From: Sphagnum magellanicum | Taxonomy: Eukaryota > Streptophyta > Sphagnopsida > Sphagnales > Sphagnaceae | Length of the DNA stretch: 64,000 nucleotides | NCBI GenBank assembly: GCA_021904315.1 | Contig: CM038914.1 | Coordinates: 2,294,001-2,358,000 of the forward strand | Reading direction: 5' to 3' | Part shown: positions 21,940-34,160 of the stretch, one piece after another | Layout of the letters: every line of letters begins with the position of its first letter | Position numbering within the stretch: position 1 is the stretch's first letter | Program-made: the position numbers and the translations under genes | The notes under the pieces: model-generated | The model's database searches: none | Told to the model about the DNA's origin: nothing | What the model saw: only the letters and a program-made list of their open reading frames with translations

Positions 21940-24474
21940 CTACAGCTGCTGGCCAGTGCTTTGCTTCACTTGTTGTGGCTGACTTTCTGCCCTCACTTTT
22001 GTCTCTGCTTTCAGTTGGAATGCTTTGAACTTACTCCCCGACAGTACAGACTCTGGTGGGTTTGCCATACCAAGAGCATTCCACACAGAGCTTCTTGCTG
22101 CATCTTTGGGATCATCTATCCTCAAAGTCTTTGGAGCCCAGAGAGCCCCATCAACTCTCCTACCCTCAGGCCTTTCTCTTGAGTGCTTGCCCAACACTGG
22201 CATTGTTGTACTAGGCAGCACACTACCATTGGCTGTTGAGGCAGCAGCCTGAGCAGCAGCTGCAGCCCATGGCATGGGCACAGTCCAACCTCCTCCCCAG
22301 CCAGGAGGTACAATCCAAGGAAGAGCAGGCATCCCTGGTATGGGGGATGCCCATGGAATAACTCCTGCTCCAGTCCAAACACCATTGGGAGGTGGACTCC
22401 AGGTTGCCAATCCATTGCCTGGTAATACCTGCCCAGATCCAACAACCCCAGGGCTTACAGCAGGCACTGCCCCATTCCACCCGACATTAAATCCATAAGG
22501 CCAAGCCCCATTGTAGAAGCCAAAGGGACCTCCTGTGCCACCAGCAGGCAAGTCACCAGCATCCTGACCTGGCAGTTTAGGGTATAATCCTCCAACATCA
22601 GGTTGAAGATTAGGATATACCAACATGGAACCTCCAGTGCTGGCAGCTTCCTTGGTAGCAGTTGAAACTGATTCTGATAGAGAACTGGCACAGTTGTTGA
22701 CAACTTGCTTCTTATCCACATCAGAAGGTTGCTGAGTAGTGTGACCAGTGCCACCAGTGCCACCATTTTGTGATCCATCCACAGCTGGTTTCTGGTGAAC
22801 TTTACCTGATGCCGGAAAGCCTCCCATCAGGCTGATCTCACCACCTGTTTGCAAACAAGCGAATGCTTTGTTTAGTTCTCACTGTGTGTGAAACCAAAAA
22901 AAAAAGTCCATGGGTAACCAGTTTCAAACTCTAGCAACTATCCACTGAAAACCATAATATCTTACTGAAAGAAGACAAGACCAACTATTTGAGAAATCAA
23001 GAGAATCAACAAAGCCCAACTCTGGGAAACACATCAAAGACAACCAGTTGCCCATAAGTAGGAATGGACACACAAGTCAACACATCCATGCTTGCAAACA
23101 GAAGACACTTGATGCAAAGGTCATACTGCCAAGCCATCTTTAAACAACAAATACTGTCAAGGGCTTTGTTGGTTCACACAACACAGACCTGAAGCAACAT
23201 AAGGATTGCTGCTAGGATATGGCTGTGGAGGCATTGTCCCTGTTGCATGCCTCAAAAACACTGCACCTTCCGAAGGACGACTGTCTTGACAGAATGATGT
23301 GATATTGCTACCGCCAGAACAAGAATCTGGAAGTGTAGGACAATGGCCAGGGATCTGAGGATGCTTCACAGTGGATACTCTTGACCCAGGGGAGGGTAGT
23401 AACTGCTGTGCAGTCTCCCGGGAGTCAGGTCGCACCATGGATACAACTGACCCATCTGCTACTGCCACATGGCGAGCCTGTAATCCTACATGTTTGTTCT
23501 TCCTTCGACCTGCTCCTACAGGAACATTCCGTAGCGTGCCTCCAGCCGTCCAGTACCTCTGGCAGTTTTTGCAAAAGTGGCGAGGCTGATTGACATTGTA
23601 GTTGTTGTAGTAGCAAAACTTTGTATCCACGCTCTCACATCGTGGACATGGGGCTAGCTTATCCGGCTTCTTCAGAGGACTCTTCCCTTGGGGCACAATT
23701 TCTTGACCTGAGCCTTCCTCCTTGAGCTCCATGCTGATCCCTTCGCTGATCTCCTCAGCTGCAAGAGCTACGGTTTCAGTTCCTGTGACTGCCGTCACTG
23801 TTGAATCACTGTCCCGTTTGCCATACTTCAATGACTTCTCCTCCTCTGCTGTTGCTCTATTGTTACCTAATGAGCTCCCAAGTTCATCCACTGCTCTGGA
23901 TCCTGCCGATGTACAATGATCCTGCGTATTATTTTGCACCATTTCTTCTTCCTCTCCTGCCTCTTCTGCTGCATCCTCTGCCTCCCCCCCTGCATCCCTG
24001 CTTTCCTGAACAAAGCACAGAATGACCAAAAAAATTCTTTGAGATTCATTTTCCCTCTCTTCTGATCTCTAGGCATCTCGGAACTCGTTCCCCATTCCAA
24101 ACAAGAATTACGGAATTACGATCTCCGCGGAACATGATGATGTATGTACATATGCGCCATTATGGGGTATGGATCTCGCATCGCTTGTCAGTGGCAACAA
24201 CAGGGGAAACGGAGCAAAACGAAACCAAAGACAGCGGAGAGGGAGGGAAGGAGAGACGACCAACCTGACTGCACTGTGGAGATTCCTGCCGAGAGATCGT
24301 AGGACTGCTGCCCGTGATCACTTCGCCGGCATCAGCAGCATCCGCACTACTACTGACTCCTCCTCCGGTAACTCCAATGGTAGTACCGAAAAGCTTGATG
24401 GCAGGGTCTAGTACATTCACAGGAGTTCCGGGTGATCGTTCCTCCTTCATTAGCCACTTTCTAAGCTTCGACAT
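21940..24474 (-). CDS. CDF: Cycling-Dof-factor (CDF) type Dof zinc-finger transcription factor, 3 exons
   Basis: DNA-binding protein of the nucleus; in flowering plants CDFs repress CONSTANS and FT and are removed by FKF1-GIGANTEA. Exons in coding order: 24474-24265, 24005-23189, 22844-21940, all with GT-AG joins, giving 643 aa. Residues 23-33 ([11 protein letters not shown]) are the CDF N-terminal motif. An acidic Ser/Glu-rich linker covers about 71-180. The Dof finger starts at C190: CPRCES, then CX21C and CKNC (C193, C215, C218), with [13 protein letters not shown] and [23 protein letters not shown] Trp/Pro/Gly region includes [11 protein letters not shown]. Residues about 576-602 carry [21 protein letters not shown], the C-terminal motif that binds FKF1/GI in known CDFs. 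The protein is longer than typical flowering-plant CDFs (about 450 aa), mostly through the acidic linker and the Gly/Pro region. The start is uncertain: the frame is open upstream, and ATG at 24474 or at codon 9 are both possible. Confidence 0.93.
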
Positions 24475-25230
24475 CAAAGTGGAAGAGTGCTTGCTTGAGA
24501 GACGATGGCGGCGGCACGGCGTACACACATCAAGATTGGATTTCTTCTGCAAGTCCTTCAAACTCTTTGAAAATCCAAGTTGCACAACAAGTAAGTACTT
24601 GGAGAGAAAACACGATCGCTTCGAAGGCTCTCCAGTTTTACTCGCCAAGAGATATAAGGAGCCGCCGCCGATATTATGCCCTCGCAACAAATAGATGATC
24701 AATACATCATCGCCGTAAACAAACAACGATGTACGAAGAGGCGAACCCCAAAGAAACAAAACGTGGTTCGTTCGCCTGTGTCGAAATCTTCACCAACAAT
24801 GCAACGAACAGCAACAACAAGAATGAGGTACACGGCGATTCCGCTCCGTTTCTGCAACGAAAGTAGCAATAATACCAATACTTCCGCGGCCTCTCAGCGC
24901 AAGAACACGACGATTCCGATGACGTCGTCCAGAGCTGAAGTCAATGCTTCGTGTATATTCCACTCTCGAGATTCTTCACCCCCGACAAAGAAGAAAGAAA
25001 GAAAGAAAGGGGAAAACAAACTCCACAGCGTACCGACGACGACGACACAACTCCAAAGAAGAAGAACAAATCGTGGAAATTGAAAGCTCGAAAAGAAGCG
25101 AAAAAATACCGAAATTATTCAAGGAATTTGAAGGAAAGCAAGTGTACTAACACCGGGAGAAACGCCAAGCGGACACATTGCAGCGTATAGCAGGGAGAAT
25201 TGCAATGCTCTTGTTGTGCGCGACATCGCC

Positions 25231-25267
<37 letters not shown>

Positions 25268-25752
25268 CGAGCGAGTGGGCGGGCGGCGGGCAGAGAAAAA
25301 GCGCTCAGGCAACACAACATACACTAGAGAGCAAAACAAACAAACGACGACGAAGAGGAAGAAGAAAGGAGAGAGACGACCACAAATCGCCACGCACGCA
25401 AACCTGCTACCCACGAGACCTGCTTTGCGCAGGGACTAACGACTCACACGCAGACGCGTGGAACCGCCCACGTGCAGATCAGCCTTTAGACCTATCCACG
25501 CACTACGGCGAAAAGGGGAAGTTAAATCCGAAAGCGTTCCGGAGAAGGAGGGAAGGAGGGAGGGAGGGAGGGAAGGTCGGTCAGGCAGCGTTTTTGGCAC
25601 CTGGATTTTGGAGTTCGTTGTGTAGTAGTCATTTGTCGATTAGGATGTCAGTTGACATTTCGAATCTCGACACGTGGTTAGTTGGTCACCTCGGGTACCC
25701 CTATCTTTCCCTCTACCTAATAATGACTCTACAAAGAAAAGTCGCAGTTTGG
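24475..25752. promoter_or_regulatory. CDF 5' flank, CpG-rich, with a GA tract
   Basis: This stretch upstream of the CDF start is rich in CpG and purine runs. It contains GA repeated about 16 times at 25233-25266, AAAG runs near 24990-25010 and GGGA repeats at 25551-25573. GA tracts are common in plant 5' leaders and promoters and can bind BPC proteins; that role here is inference. Reading frames on the plus strand (for example 25216-25830) arise from these simple repeats. Confidence 0.5.
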
Positions 25753-26045
25753 GACCTGAAAATTTACGGAAAGGAGACAGCTGCAGTTTTAATCGAGACC
25801 TGGAAATTTATCAAAAGGTCTCAGTTTTAATTGAGACCTGAAAATTTACCAAAGGATTGAGTCGTAGTCAGTTTAATTCAGACCTGGAAATTTACCAAAA
25901 GGTTGAGCCGTAGTCAGTTATAATTGCGACCTGGAAATTTATCAAAAGGAAAAGCCACAGTCAGTTTTAATTGGGACCTGAAAATGTACCAAAAGGAAAA
26001 GCCGCACTCAGTTTCAATTGAGACCTGGAAATTTTACCAAAAAGG
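25753..26045. repeat. 47-bp minisatellite, seven units
   Basis: Units begin with GACCTGRAAATTTA at 25753, 25797, 25834, 25881, 25928, 25975 and 26022, so the last four intervals are exactly 47 bp. Each unit then has CCAAAAGG, a variable GAGCCGCAGTC phrase and AGTTTTAATTG. Because 47 is not a multiple of three, open frames across it shift phase from unit to unit, and it is not coding. Confidence 0.85.
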
Positions 26046-27517
26046 TGCACTTTTGGGCGATTTCACAGCAGTTACTGATTACTCTCACATTCACGCTGCA
26101 AGCGTGGTTGATTCAGTACCCCTGCCCGCTGCCCGGGAAATCAGTTGTGGCCTGGTGGCCGTGGAGCGGGGGAGCCCTGAGTCACGTGGGTCAAATCTTT
26201 TATGTGGCTTGCAGAGTTCCGAACCACCCCCCCCCCCTCGCCTTTTGTTTTCTTTTTGGTAATAAAATTGGGCATTGTCAGTTTTGCACATATCCATAAC
26301 AACAGTGCTCATGGGAAGGGGAGAGATCCCAGGGTCCTACCCAGGGTCCTGGCCATTGCTTACGAAGTACTGGAAAATGGAACCATGCGGGGGTTTCACG
26401 TAGGACCGCACACTGACACCTGCAAAGCTCGTAAGGGAGTGTTTAGCATCCTGCCTGTAAAATGGGACCCATAAGCCCAGGTACTACACGAAACCTGTGG
26501 AATCAACCGGAACAGACTTCAATACATAGAGTATTATCAATATTTATTTATTTATTTCTATGTTTTTATATTTAATGTACATACACAAAGCAATTGAAGA
26601 AAGTTTGTAATGTATTGGATGGCACCTTGAATCCATGAAATAAGAAGAGGAATATTTCATTTTACTCTTTAGGATTAGAGCGGATCTTACACCTACTTGT
26701 AGGCGTAAGATCTCTCCCACTCAACATTAATTATGACTAGGTGTAAGAACCCTCCCAATCCTTATGTCTCATGATCTACATATGTTTAGGTTTACAATAA
26801 TCATTGTGTCATGCATTACAATGGGTAAAGTCCCATGAGTGTAGGACATAATGTCCCAAAATGTAAGGCCGGACTTGGCTACCATCTTGTTCATGGACCC
26901 TTTATTTTGGGACTGGCACACTGCGGCGTAACCTTGTGCATAAAATGGACACTTTTTACGGAATTCAGTGGGCACTGCTAATTCCGCGCAAGCAAGGAAG
27001 ATGGAATAGATGTCCCCTTCTGGCTTTTAACATGCTAGAGAGAGCGAGCTGCCCAGGGTGGATTCCAATTCCCAGCCGCAAGTCACTGGCCTCGCCTCTA
27101 GACACGCCGGGAACCAGAATCTGCCTTCAACAACTCGCTCTCTGCCATAAAATGGCAGGTAGGTGCCCCCACTGTTTGGAATGCAGTGGGGAGCACAGAA
27201 AAGGTCTGGGGAGTGTGGAATGAGTGCAGCGGAAATGACCGCCTGCATAGTTGGCAAGGCAAACCAAGCCAATTAAGCCATATTAAACAAGGCTGAAAAA
27301 ACGGGCGTAATAACCCCACTTAACTTTAAGTTACTATAGAATGTGCCTGTTATGTAGGAATGCATTGGTCAGTAGGGTTAGAATGAGCCCAATTCATAGG
27401 AATGTGTCAAGCCCAGTAGGGTGAGGCCCCATTCCGTTACGTGATGGAGCGTTGCCATGGCCTGTTCCAGAGCATAATGGCCCATTCCCACATCATCTAG
27501 GCTATTCACAACACAAG
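26046..27517. other. GC-richer unclassified stretch
   Basis: No gene recognised. The segment is clearly richer in G+C than the DNA on both sides. It contains short inverted phrases such as GATCTTACACCTACTTGTAGGCGTAAGATC (26690-26720 region). It may be remnants of one or more unclassified repeats; no coding domain of any transposon family is seen. Confidence 0.3.
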
Positions 27518-27630
27518 TGGAACTTTCAGAACCCAAAGTGGAACTTGCAGACCCCAAAGTGGAACTCTCAGAACCCAAAGTGGAACTTGCAGACCCCAAA
27601 GTGGAACTTTCAAAACCCAAAGTGGAACCA
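27518..27630. repeat. 21-bp minisatellite with a two-unit alternation
   Basis: About five and a half units of GTGGAACTTTCAGAACCCAAA alternate regularly with GTGGAACTTGCAGACCCCAAA, giving a 42-bp higher-order period. As 21 is a multiple of three, both strands stay open across it: WNLQTPK-type units on the plus strand, STLGSAS-type on the minus. That explains the long frames here without a gene. Confidence 0.85.
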
Positions 27631-28384
27631 ACATATGTCCCCAAGTAAGGAAAAAAGCCTTCAAAAAGTAGTAGAACTATTAGACACACCAAAAGACACA
27701 CCAAAACAATCAAGGTATGGACAAAATAGGGGAGGTCCTGCTGGGCCCCCCCTTCATTTCCATAGCCACTGCTGACTGGTGTTGGAAAGATATACAACAT
27801 GCAAAGCAAATATCCCCCCTCTAGGTAGCTAGCTCCTTATGTTCTTATGCAACTAACTACAAAAATGCTCACAAAGTCCCTTTGATGCCTTCTCTTTCTT
27901 CTTTTTTGAGAGGCTGTAGAGAACTTTTAAACTAGGCTAGGCCTAAAGGAAGTCCTTCACGGTGGATAATTTAGTAGCACTTGGATAGCTTAGGCTTAGG
28001 TGAACCGGCACCTACACCGGTACTACCATGGTAAAAGACATAAATAATACACCAAGGCAAGGATAGTGTGTTTATATTCATTATAGATTATGGTAGCTTT
28101 AAGGGATTTTGGCCCCTAGGTAATAATAGGTCTATTTTTATATGAGGATTTTTGAATGAGGGTATTTTGGGTTGTGTTGAAACTTGAGATTAGTTATGGA
28201 GTTATAATATTTTCTTGAAGGATTTTGGTTTCTATAGAGGATTTTTTTTGAAGATTATATTTTTGCATGGTGAAATATTTGAATTTCCATAATTCTTCTT
28301 TTGCCTTAAGATACTTTTTAATGCAAATGGCAAGGCCATGGTGTGACACATCCCTTGTTGAGTTGCTTCTAAACTTTAGGTAAA
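27631..28384. other. Intergenic DNA, no feature recognised
   Basis: I see no gene or clear repeat. Composition returns from GC-rich to AT-rich along the stretch. Confidence 0.35.
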
Positions 28385-28801
28385 CTAGTGTAACCCTGTG
28401 CCATTGGACCCAGTGTGAACACATTGACAGCTCAATCGATTTTTCCTTCCAAACCCAATTTTTCAACTTTTTTTGAGTTTTCAGCAACAAAATCCACTAA
28501 AAATTCAATATCTTCCACACCTTAGGTCTGAATATTATGAAATAAAATCTATAAAATCTGATTTGTCGAGGGCTTTCCAACAACACCCCCAATTCCAACA
28601 CATTTTTCAGTTTTGATTTTCTGTAATTTTCATTGAGAAAATTGTTCAACATTTAATAGCTTCCACATCACAGCTCCAAACAGTCTCAAACCCAGTTGAT
28701 GCACCCCTACTCATCAAAGCTACCAAGAGCCTGGCACCAAGCGCCATGGTTTGAGAGAATCTCGACATGACAAAACAAAACAAACTACCTTGCTTCATAG
28801 A
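28385..28801 (-). mobile_element. Non-autonomous Helitron, best-kept copy of its family
   Basis: On the minus strand the element starts with TC (28801-28800) after a host A and ends with CACTAG at 28385 before a host T, the A/T insertion rule of Helitrons. About 417 bp. Internal landmarks CACCTTAGGTCTGAATATTATG and GGCTTTCCAACAACACC, plus a partial second copy of the same block, are shared with 12965-13863 and 37522. The 3' hairpin is weak here. No open frame of note. Confidence 0.7.
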
Positions 28802-31800
28802 TAGACATACTCCTGTCCTTACTAGATGCCATGAGGATCTCCAAGTCCAAATTTAATATTTACCAGGTTTAATATATCCTCTAAACATGCATTCTTCACA
28901 CTTGGTGTTAAGGATTCTAAGGTCGAGTCCCCTAGCACCATGCTAGCCATTTAGGACTTAAACCTAGTTGCCATGAAAATTTTATGTTAAGCTAAACATT
29001 CACTTAACATTGAGCTATGGCCCATTTAACATTGGATGCCACCTAGGATCCACCTAGATTTTCATTTAACACTGACTTAACATTGAGTGTGAATGCACCA
29101 TAAGAGGCCTTACTCAAGAAGGTGAAGGTCTGAGTGTAGGTGCTTGTTCTCTGGCCAATTACTTACACACTCTTGGGGAACCCTAACGTACATTGGCATC
29201 TCTTAGAGGGGAATGTGAACACAAACACAAATGCTTAACCGCCAGTGATGTTCTCCAGTTAATGCATAGGTAAAATTGGGGACACCGTCATGTTCACTAT
29301 TGGGATCATTTGGGAGAACATAACCCTCAAAGCCAAAAAAATCTTTAAGTTCCTCTCTCTCTCTCCCTACCCCACTTTTACCCCACTTTCACCTTTCTAA
29401 AAAGAAAAAGGCTTCATTTGTACTAGTCTTATTGTATTCAATCAATGGATTCTTACCAAAATATCTTTCTCTATTGTATACTAACCCAATAAAGAAAATG
29501 TGGTCATTTGAAAATTTGGCCATTAGAATGACAAAAATAACTCTGTGATTTTTAGCCCTCTTTTTTTGTTTTTTAATCCCCAAACGTTTGAGCCTTTCAG
29601 TCCCAAAGAAAGTAAAAATCATTGTGAACTTTTGAATTTTCCAAAATAAACTTTTTCTTTGGGAGGAAATCCATTACTTACGGAAGATAGGTTTCCATTC
29701 TTTGCAAGTTTGAAACAACATAGTATTAATCTTACCCACTTTGCAAGCTGAAAGGTTGACACCTAGAGCTTACCAAATGCATGTTGTTGTTCCTTTTAGG
29801 ATCTTGTACTTTTGGGAGCAAACATGGGTCATTCATGAACAAAAATATGAGAATAGAACATTGATGTGAAAGTAAAACAAATGTTTAAATACTAAACTCA
29901 GGAGATACTTTTCCTTCAAGGTTTGGAAAGAAGGGGATGAGTTTCCATTGCATCCTAGTTTTGAAGCTTATTATCTACAAATTCTAAAGCTTTTAAGTAA
30001 TGCATCCCCAAGACCTCCTCTCATACATTCGTTCCATCATGTTCACAAAGCTGTAACAGGTGTTAATATATTGTTAATGTTGGAAACACATGATGCCAAC
30101 AATATCAAGATTTAGGGTTTTGGGAATGAATCATGATCTTCAAACAAGTGATGGAACAACCCAACATCCTTGAGTCCTTCAAGGATTCCTTTTTTTCACA
30201 CAGCTTTGCAAGCTATGACTATCAAATTAATGGAACATTAACTTCTAATTTTGCCACTTAAATTATTTAGAGCTGAATCTTGAGTATGCAAGATCAAATT
30301 TGCTTAATTGACAAATCTGTTTTTTTAATCAAAAATTAAAAATTGCAAACCTTATGAACTTTCTCAACATAAGATGGGTTCAAAAAAAGTTGTCATCTAG
30401 AAGTTTAAGTAAACCGAGGCAAGCATGTGTACTTCCTTACACTTTTGCCAAAGTCAAGAGTAGTGGCTTAGCATTGAAGTGCTCTTTTGGCGTAAGTGCA
30501 TGTCTAAAGTTTTGAGTCTTGGCAACAAGACAATAATGCTTATTTTAATGACAAAGTACTAGAAAAAGCATATATTTTACTTAAGACTACTTCAGCACTT
30601 AACTTAGACTACCTAACCCTTTTTTCTAAGTGAGAACTTAAGGTTCCTCACTACTATTCACGACATCCTCTCCAAGGTTTAGGATTCAAAATTTAGGGTT
30701 AATCCTTTCTAGGATACCACTTGAGAAAGCATTACTGAAACATATGGTCTTATAGCAGCATCCCTAGCAATCCTCAGTATGCGACCCTGCAAACATATTT
30801 CTCACATCCAAGTTTAGTTATTTCTTTTTTTGCAACCCCATCCATAATACTGAAACTGTAAATAGGTGAGAGACTACTAATAGCAAACCATCTGGACCAA
30901 TTATGAGCGGCCAATTAAAAACAGGGAGCAGGAGTCACATCATATTTATTACACTCTTCTATAGCAGGTGCACAGCTTCCTTGGGCCTTCTACGAGCCTT
31001 AGCAAATTGTGGAAATTATGTTAGGCCAAAACCATTTTCATGAGCCAAACCAGCATGTTTTGACTTTTCTTCATCCAATTTTAATGTGTAGGGTCATGTA
31101 CTGGATTGCTCTTAGTAAAACAAATTTAGCAAATTCTTTAGTCATTGGTGTTGGGCCAGGCACAGAGATCATTTTAGTACAATGTTCCCCAAAGGTTTAG
31201 GCTATGCATGTGGTGGTGGGTTTAAGGTATGTAAAATTAATAGACCATGTATGAGTTAGAATTTCCAGTTCATTGTTAATCAATTCACAAAAATGAAGAT
31301 TATTCGTGGATGGAAACTGGGATGATATGCAAAAATGAGATAAATAGCGGCGAGTAGGTTGAATAACCTTGATCGCCAATTGCTCATCTCCACCCCTTAG
31401 TAGAACTCTTCACATCATTGTGTTGCTTAGTGGACGTGAAGGTCTGATTCTTTTTTTTGGTGATGTTTGCTTAGATTTTGAGTCCAGAACTTTTGGAAAC
31501 CACCTTTCTTCTTCTTCTTTTTGGTACTCTTTGATTTGTGTATTGTGTTCGATAACATGGGAAATTGGGCACTTTTAGGGGGCTTCTACTTCACATTAGC
31601 TTTGGCTCCCATAGAATATAACTTACTTTGTAAATTCTGATAAAATATCAGCTACACCCATCTTTAAGACCACCATGTCACCATAGTGCCAAGATCATTT
31701 CTCCTCTCAAAAACACTAGGTTTGGAATCATGGTGCCCAAAGGAAGCTTTTGCTTGAAACTATGTTGAGCATCCCTCATTTAAAATTTATGGTGAAGAGA

Positions 31801-32642
31801 GTTACTAGACTTTGAAAATTTTCTGGTTTTTCTTTTGAGCATTGTAATGAATGGCATACAAATTGGCAAAATGTCATTAGACTCTGGGCAGAAAATATTT
31901 CTAGTTCCAGTAAGTTTAATGGCTTTTGAAGGACAAGAAATGTCACCAAGAGGAGGCACCTCTAGTCTAGTTTTGCCCGGAGGCCTGTAAACACCCTAAT
32001 AAAAAAGCACTCTTAGCAGTAGCAGTTCTTTCTTCTCTCTTTTTTGGCGAAATGTCACCAAATGTCAACCTGAAAAATATAATTTCCACCTTCAAATTCG
32101 CCAGATTTCATCATGAAATCATCAGATTTTTTTGATAAGTTCCAGTAGGTAGCCAACAATATAGAAGGATTCAGGTTTTTTTTTTTCTACTTTCATGTCT
32201 AGTATGTAGCCAAATCTCATTAAATCATCTTATGGACCACCACTTCAGCTACATCACAAAAATTTTAATTAATATTAAATTTTGAATTTTCTGAAATTCT
32301 TTAAAAATTTTAATTTTTTTAATTTTTTTGAAATTTATTTATTTATTTATTTATTTATATTAATATTAACCTGACCCTTAGAGAAGAAAGGAGTTTGCAA
32401 ATGGGGAATGCATGCATGCATGCTTGCATGTCAAAGCCAACGTGGCAAAGCAATCTACAAGCCTGACCTTTAATCACGTGAAAAAAGAGAAGACAAGAAG
32501 TTAAATGGAGAGATGGTGGGCCTATTCCAAGAGCTCACCATTCAAATTTTGTGTGGAGACTTGAGCAAAAATCCATAGGATTGGCAGACATGGATTTCCT
32601 CCCCAATAAAGTTGTGGCTCATTTTTGTTTGCAATCAATCCC
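28802..32642. other. AT-rich intergenic DNA
   Basis: I see no gene. Short frames on both strands match no family I recognise. A run of ATTT repeats lies at 32334-32360, and GCATGCATGCATGC near 32410-32425. Around 28940-29100 the phrases CTTAACATTGAG and CATTTAACA recur several times. Confidence 0.4.
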
Positions 32643-32735
32643 CTTTCTTTCTCTCTCTGTCTCTCTCTCTCTCTCTCTCCCTCCCTCCATCCCTCTCTCC
32701 CTTCCTTCCTTCCTTCCTCTCTCTCTCTCTTAAAC
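32643..32735 (+). repeat. Compound TC/CCTT pyrimidine microsatellite
   Basis: About 90 bases of almost pure pyrimidine on the plus strand: TCTC runs, then CCCTCC, then CTTC/CCTT runs, then TCTC again. The charged frame on the other strand (EREGRKEGREG type) is an artefact of it. Confidence 0.9.
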
Positions 32736-33779
32736 TTTATAGAAAAAACATGATCCCCTTGATCCCCGGCTTTTTGTGACATCTAGAAAGAAAGAAGCAA
32801 AAGAGACAAAAGAAGTCAAGGAAGATCATCAGAGTTGGAAGAAAAAAGCAAACCCTAATTCACCTCACAAAAGACTATATTGGCTCGGCCTAAAGCTAAG
32901 AGAGGGAGTTATTTATTCTACAATTACTTGGTTAGCCAACAGCTAGCAAAAGATAATCAAAGTTTGCTCTAGACTTAGGGTTATGACTCATCAAGTCTGG
33001 AAATAGGCTTTACCCAGCATAAAGACTTGCTTTGATTTTTATTTTTATTTTTTTTCCGCCCGGGATACCAGCCAACTAACCAACTGGGCAGGTGTGTGTG
33101 AATTCCATTTTTGCAAAACACCCCTCGAAGAACCAAGGAAAAAAATACACTGGGTAACATGCCCTAATATGACTAGTAAACTTATGCCAAATTGCACCAA
33201 ATTTAAACCACAAAAAAAAATGTTATTAAATATCATATGTCTTGAAATATATATATATATATATAATGAAATGTTTGAAAAAATGTAAACTTCAAATATT
33301 TTCAAGCTACAAGCATAAGGATTAATAAATGAACATTATTTAATATGTTGCTAAGCACATATGAAACATTTAGATGTAAACTGGTGCTAGATGCAAAAAT
33401 AATTTATAAAACATTGATATGTTTTCAAATACACATAACGTAATTATTTGCACGTGTCACATACTCAAAACTAATGTAAATTGTATTTGAGGACTTCAAC
33501 ATCATGGAGTCGTGATTTTGTTTTGGGGTACCTTGTTTGTGATTCTAATCTTCAATTCATTTCAAGTTGCATGCAATGTCATTCAATATTTTCATGCAAA
33601 TGGAATGTAATTTCCACAATTCATTTTTTTCATCATTTCATTGTCATTGGTAATGCATAGCAAAATGGAACCCATGTTATATTTCAGAAATGGAGGAGGG
33701 AGGGTGGGAAGACCTAAAATCTTGGATCTCATGAATCTTGCATTGGTATATGAATTTTGGATCTTGTATTGGTACTTAT
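32736..33779. other. Intergenic DNA with an AT microsatellite
   Basis: No gene seen. An AT run lies at 33247-33265. The rest is unremarkable AT-rich sequence. Confidence 0.4.
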
Positions 33780-34160
33780 ACATGTACAAATACCTATTAC
33801 ATTTTATAGGGTATACCTAATAGGTACCTACTGGGTCTATTAGGTACTATGTCCTACTCAAAGTACCTATTAGGTACAATGTACTACCTATAGTTAAGTA
33901 TTAACCTCAGTATCTATTAAATACCTATTTACTAAATACTACATCCTACAATATAAATGCCCTAAGTATAAGTACTAAATATTACATATTAAGTAGGTAG
34001 GTAGGTAGGGTACCCTAGTCTAGCTACCCACCTAGGTACTATAGCTTAATTTAAGTAGGTATCAACTACCTAGCCTAGGTACCTATTCCATAGGCACCAA
34101 GTAAAACATATTGTGTACTGACAACATATATGGGTAGGTAGAGAACCTAACCTAATGTAA
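33780..34160. repeat. TAGG/TACCTA-rich low-complexity island
   Basis: For about 380 bp the sequence is dominated by TACCTA, TAGGTA, GTACC and their complements, including a TAGG run at 33993-34009 and GGTACC sites. Because TAGGTACCTA is self-complementary, many short hairpins are possible. A related phrase occurs inside the Helitron at 41112-41449 (about 41187-41276), where it forms an inverted pair. Confidence 0.7.

Noticed and set aside
25216-25830. 204-codon plus-strand frame upstream of the CDF gene
   Set aside because: Its first part is the GA microsatellite (RERERERE) and its last part runs into the 47-bp minisatellite. No motif, and it lies in the CDF promoter region on the opposite strand.
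25753-26045. Regularly spaced repeats as a CRISPR-like array
   Set aside because: The whole 47-bp unit repeats with no unique spacers, the genome is eukaryotic and no cas genes are present. It is a minisatellite.
26250-27500. GC-rich stretch as an LTR of the retroelement
   Set aside because: No paired copy, no TG..CA ends with target duplication and no primer-binding site could be identified. It lies far from the Ty3/gypsy fossil.
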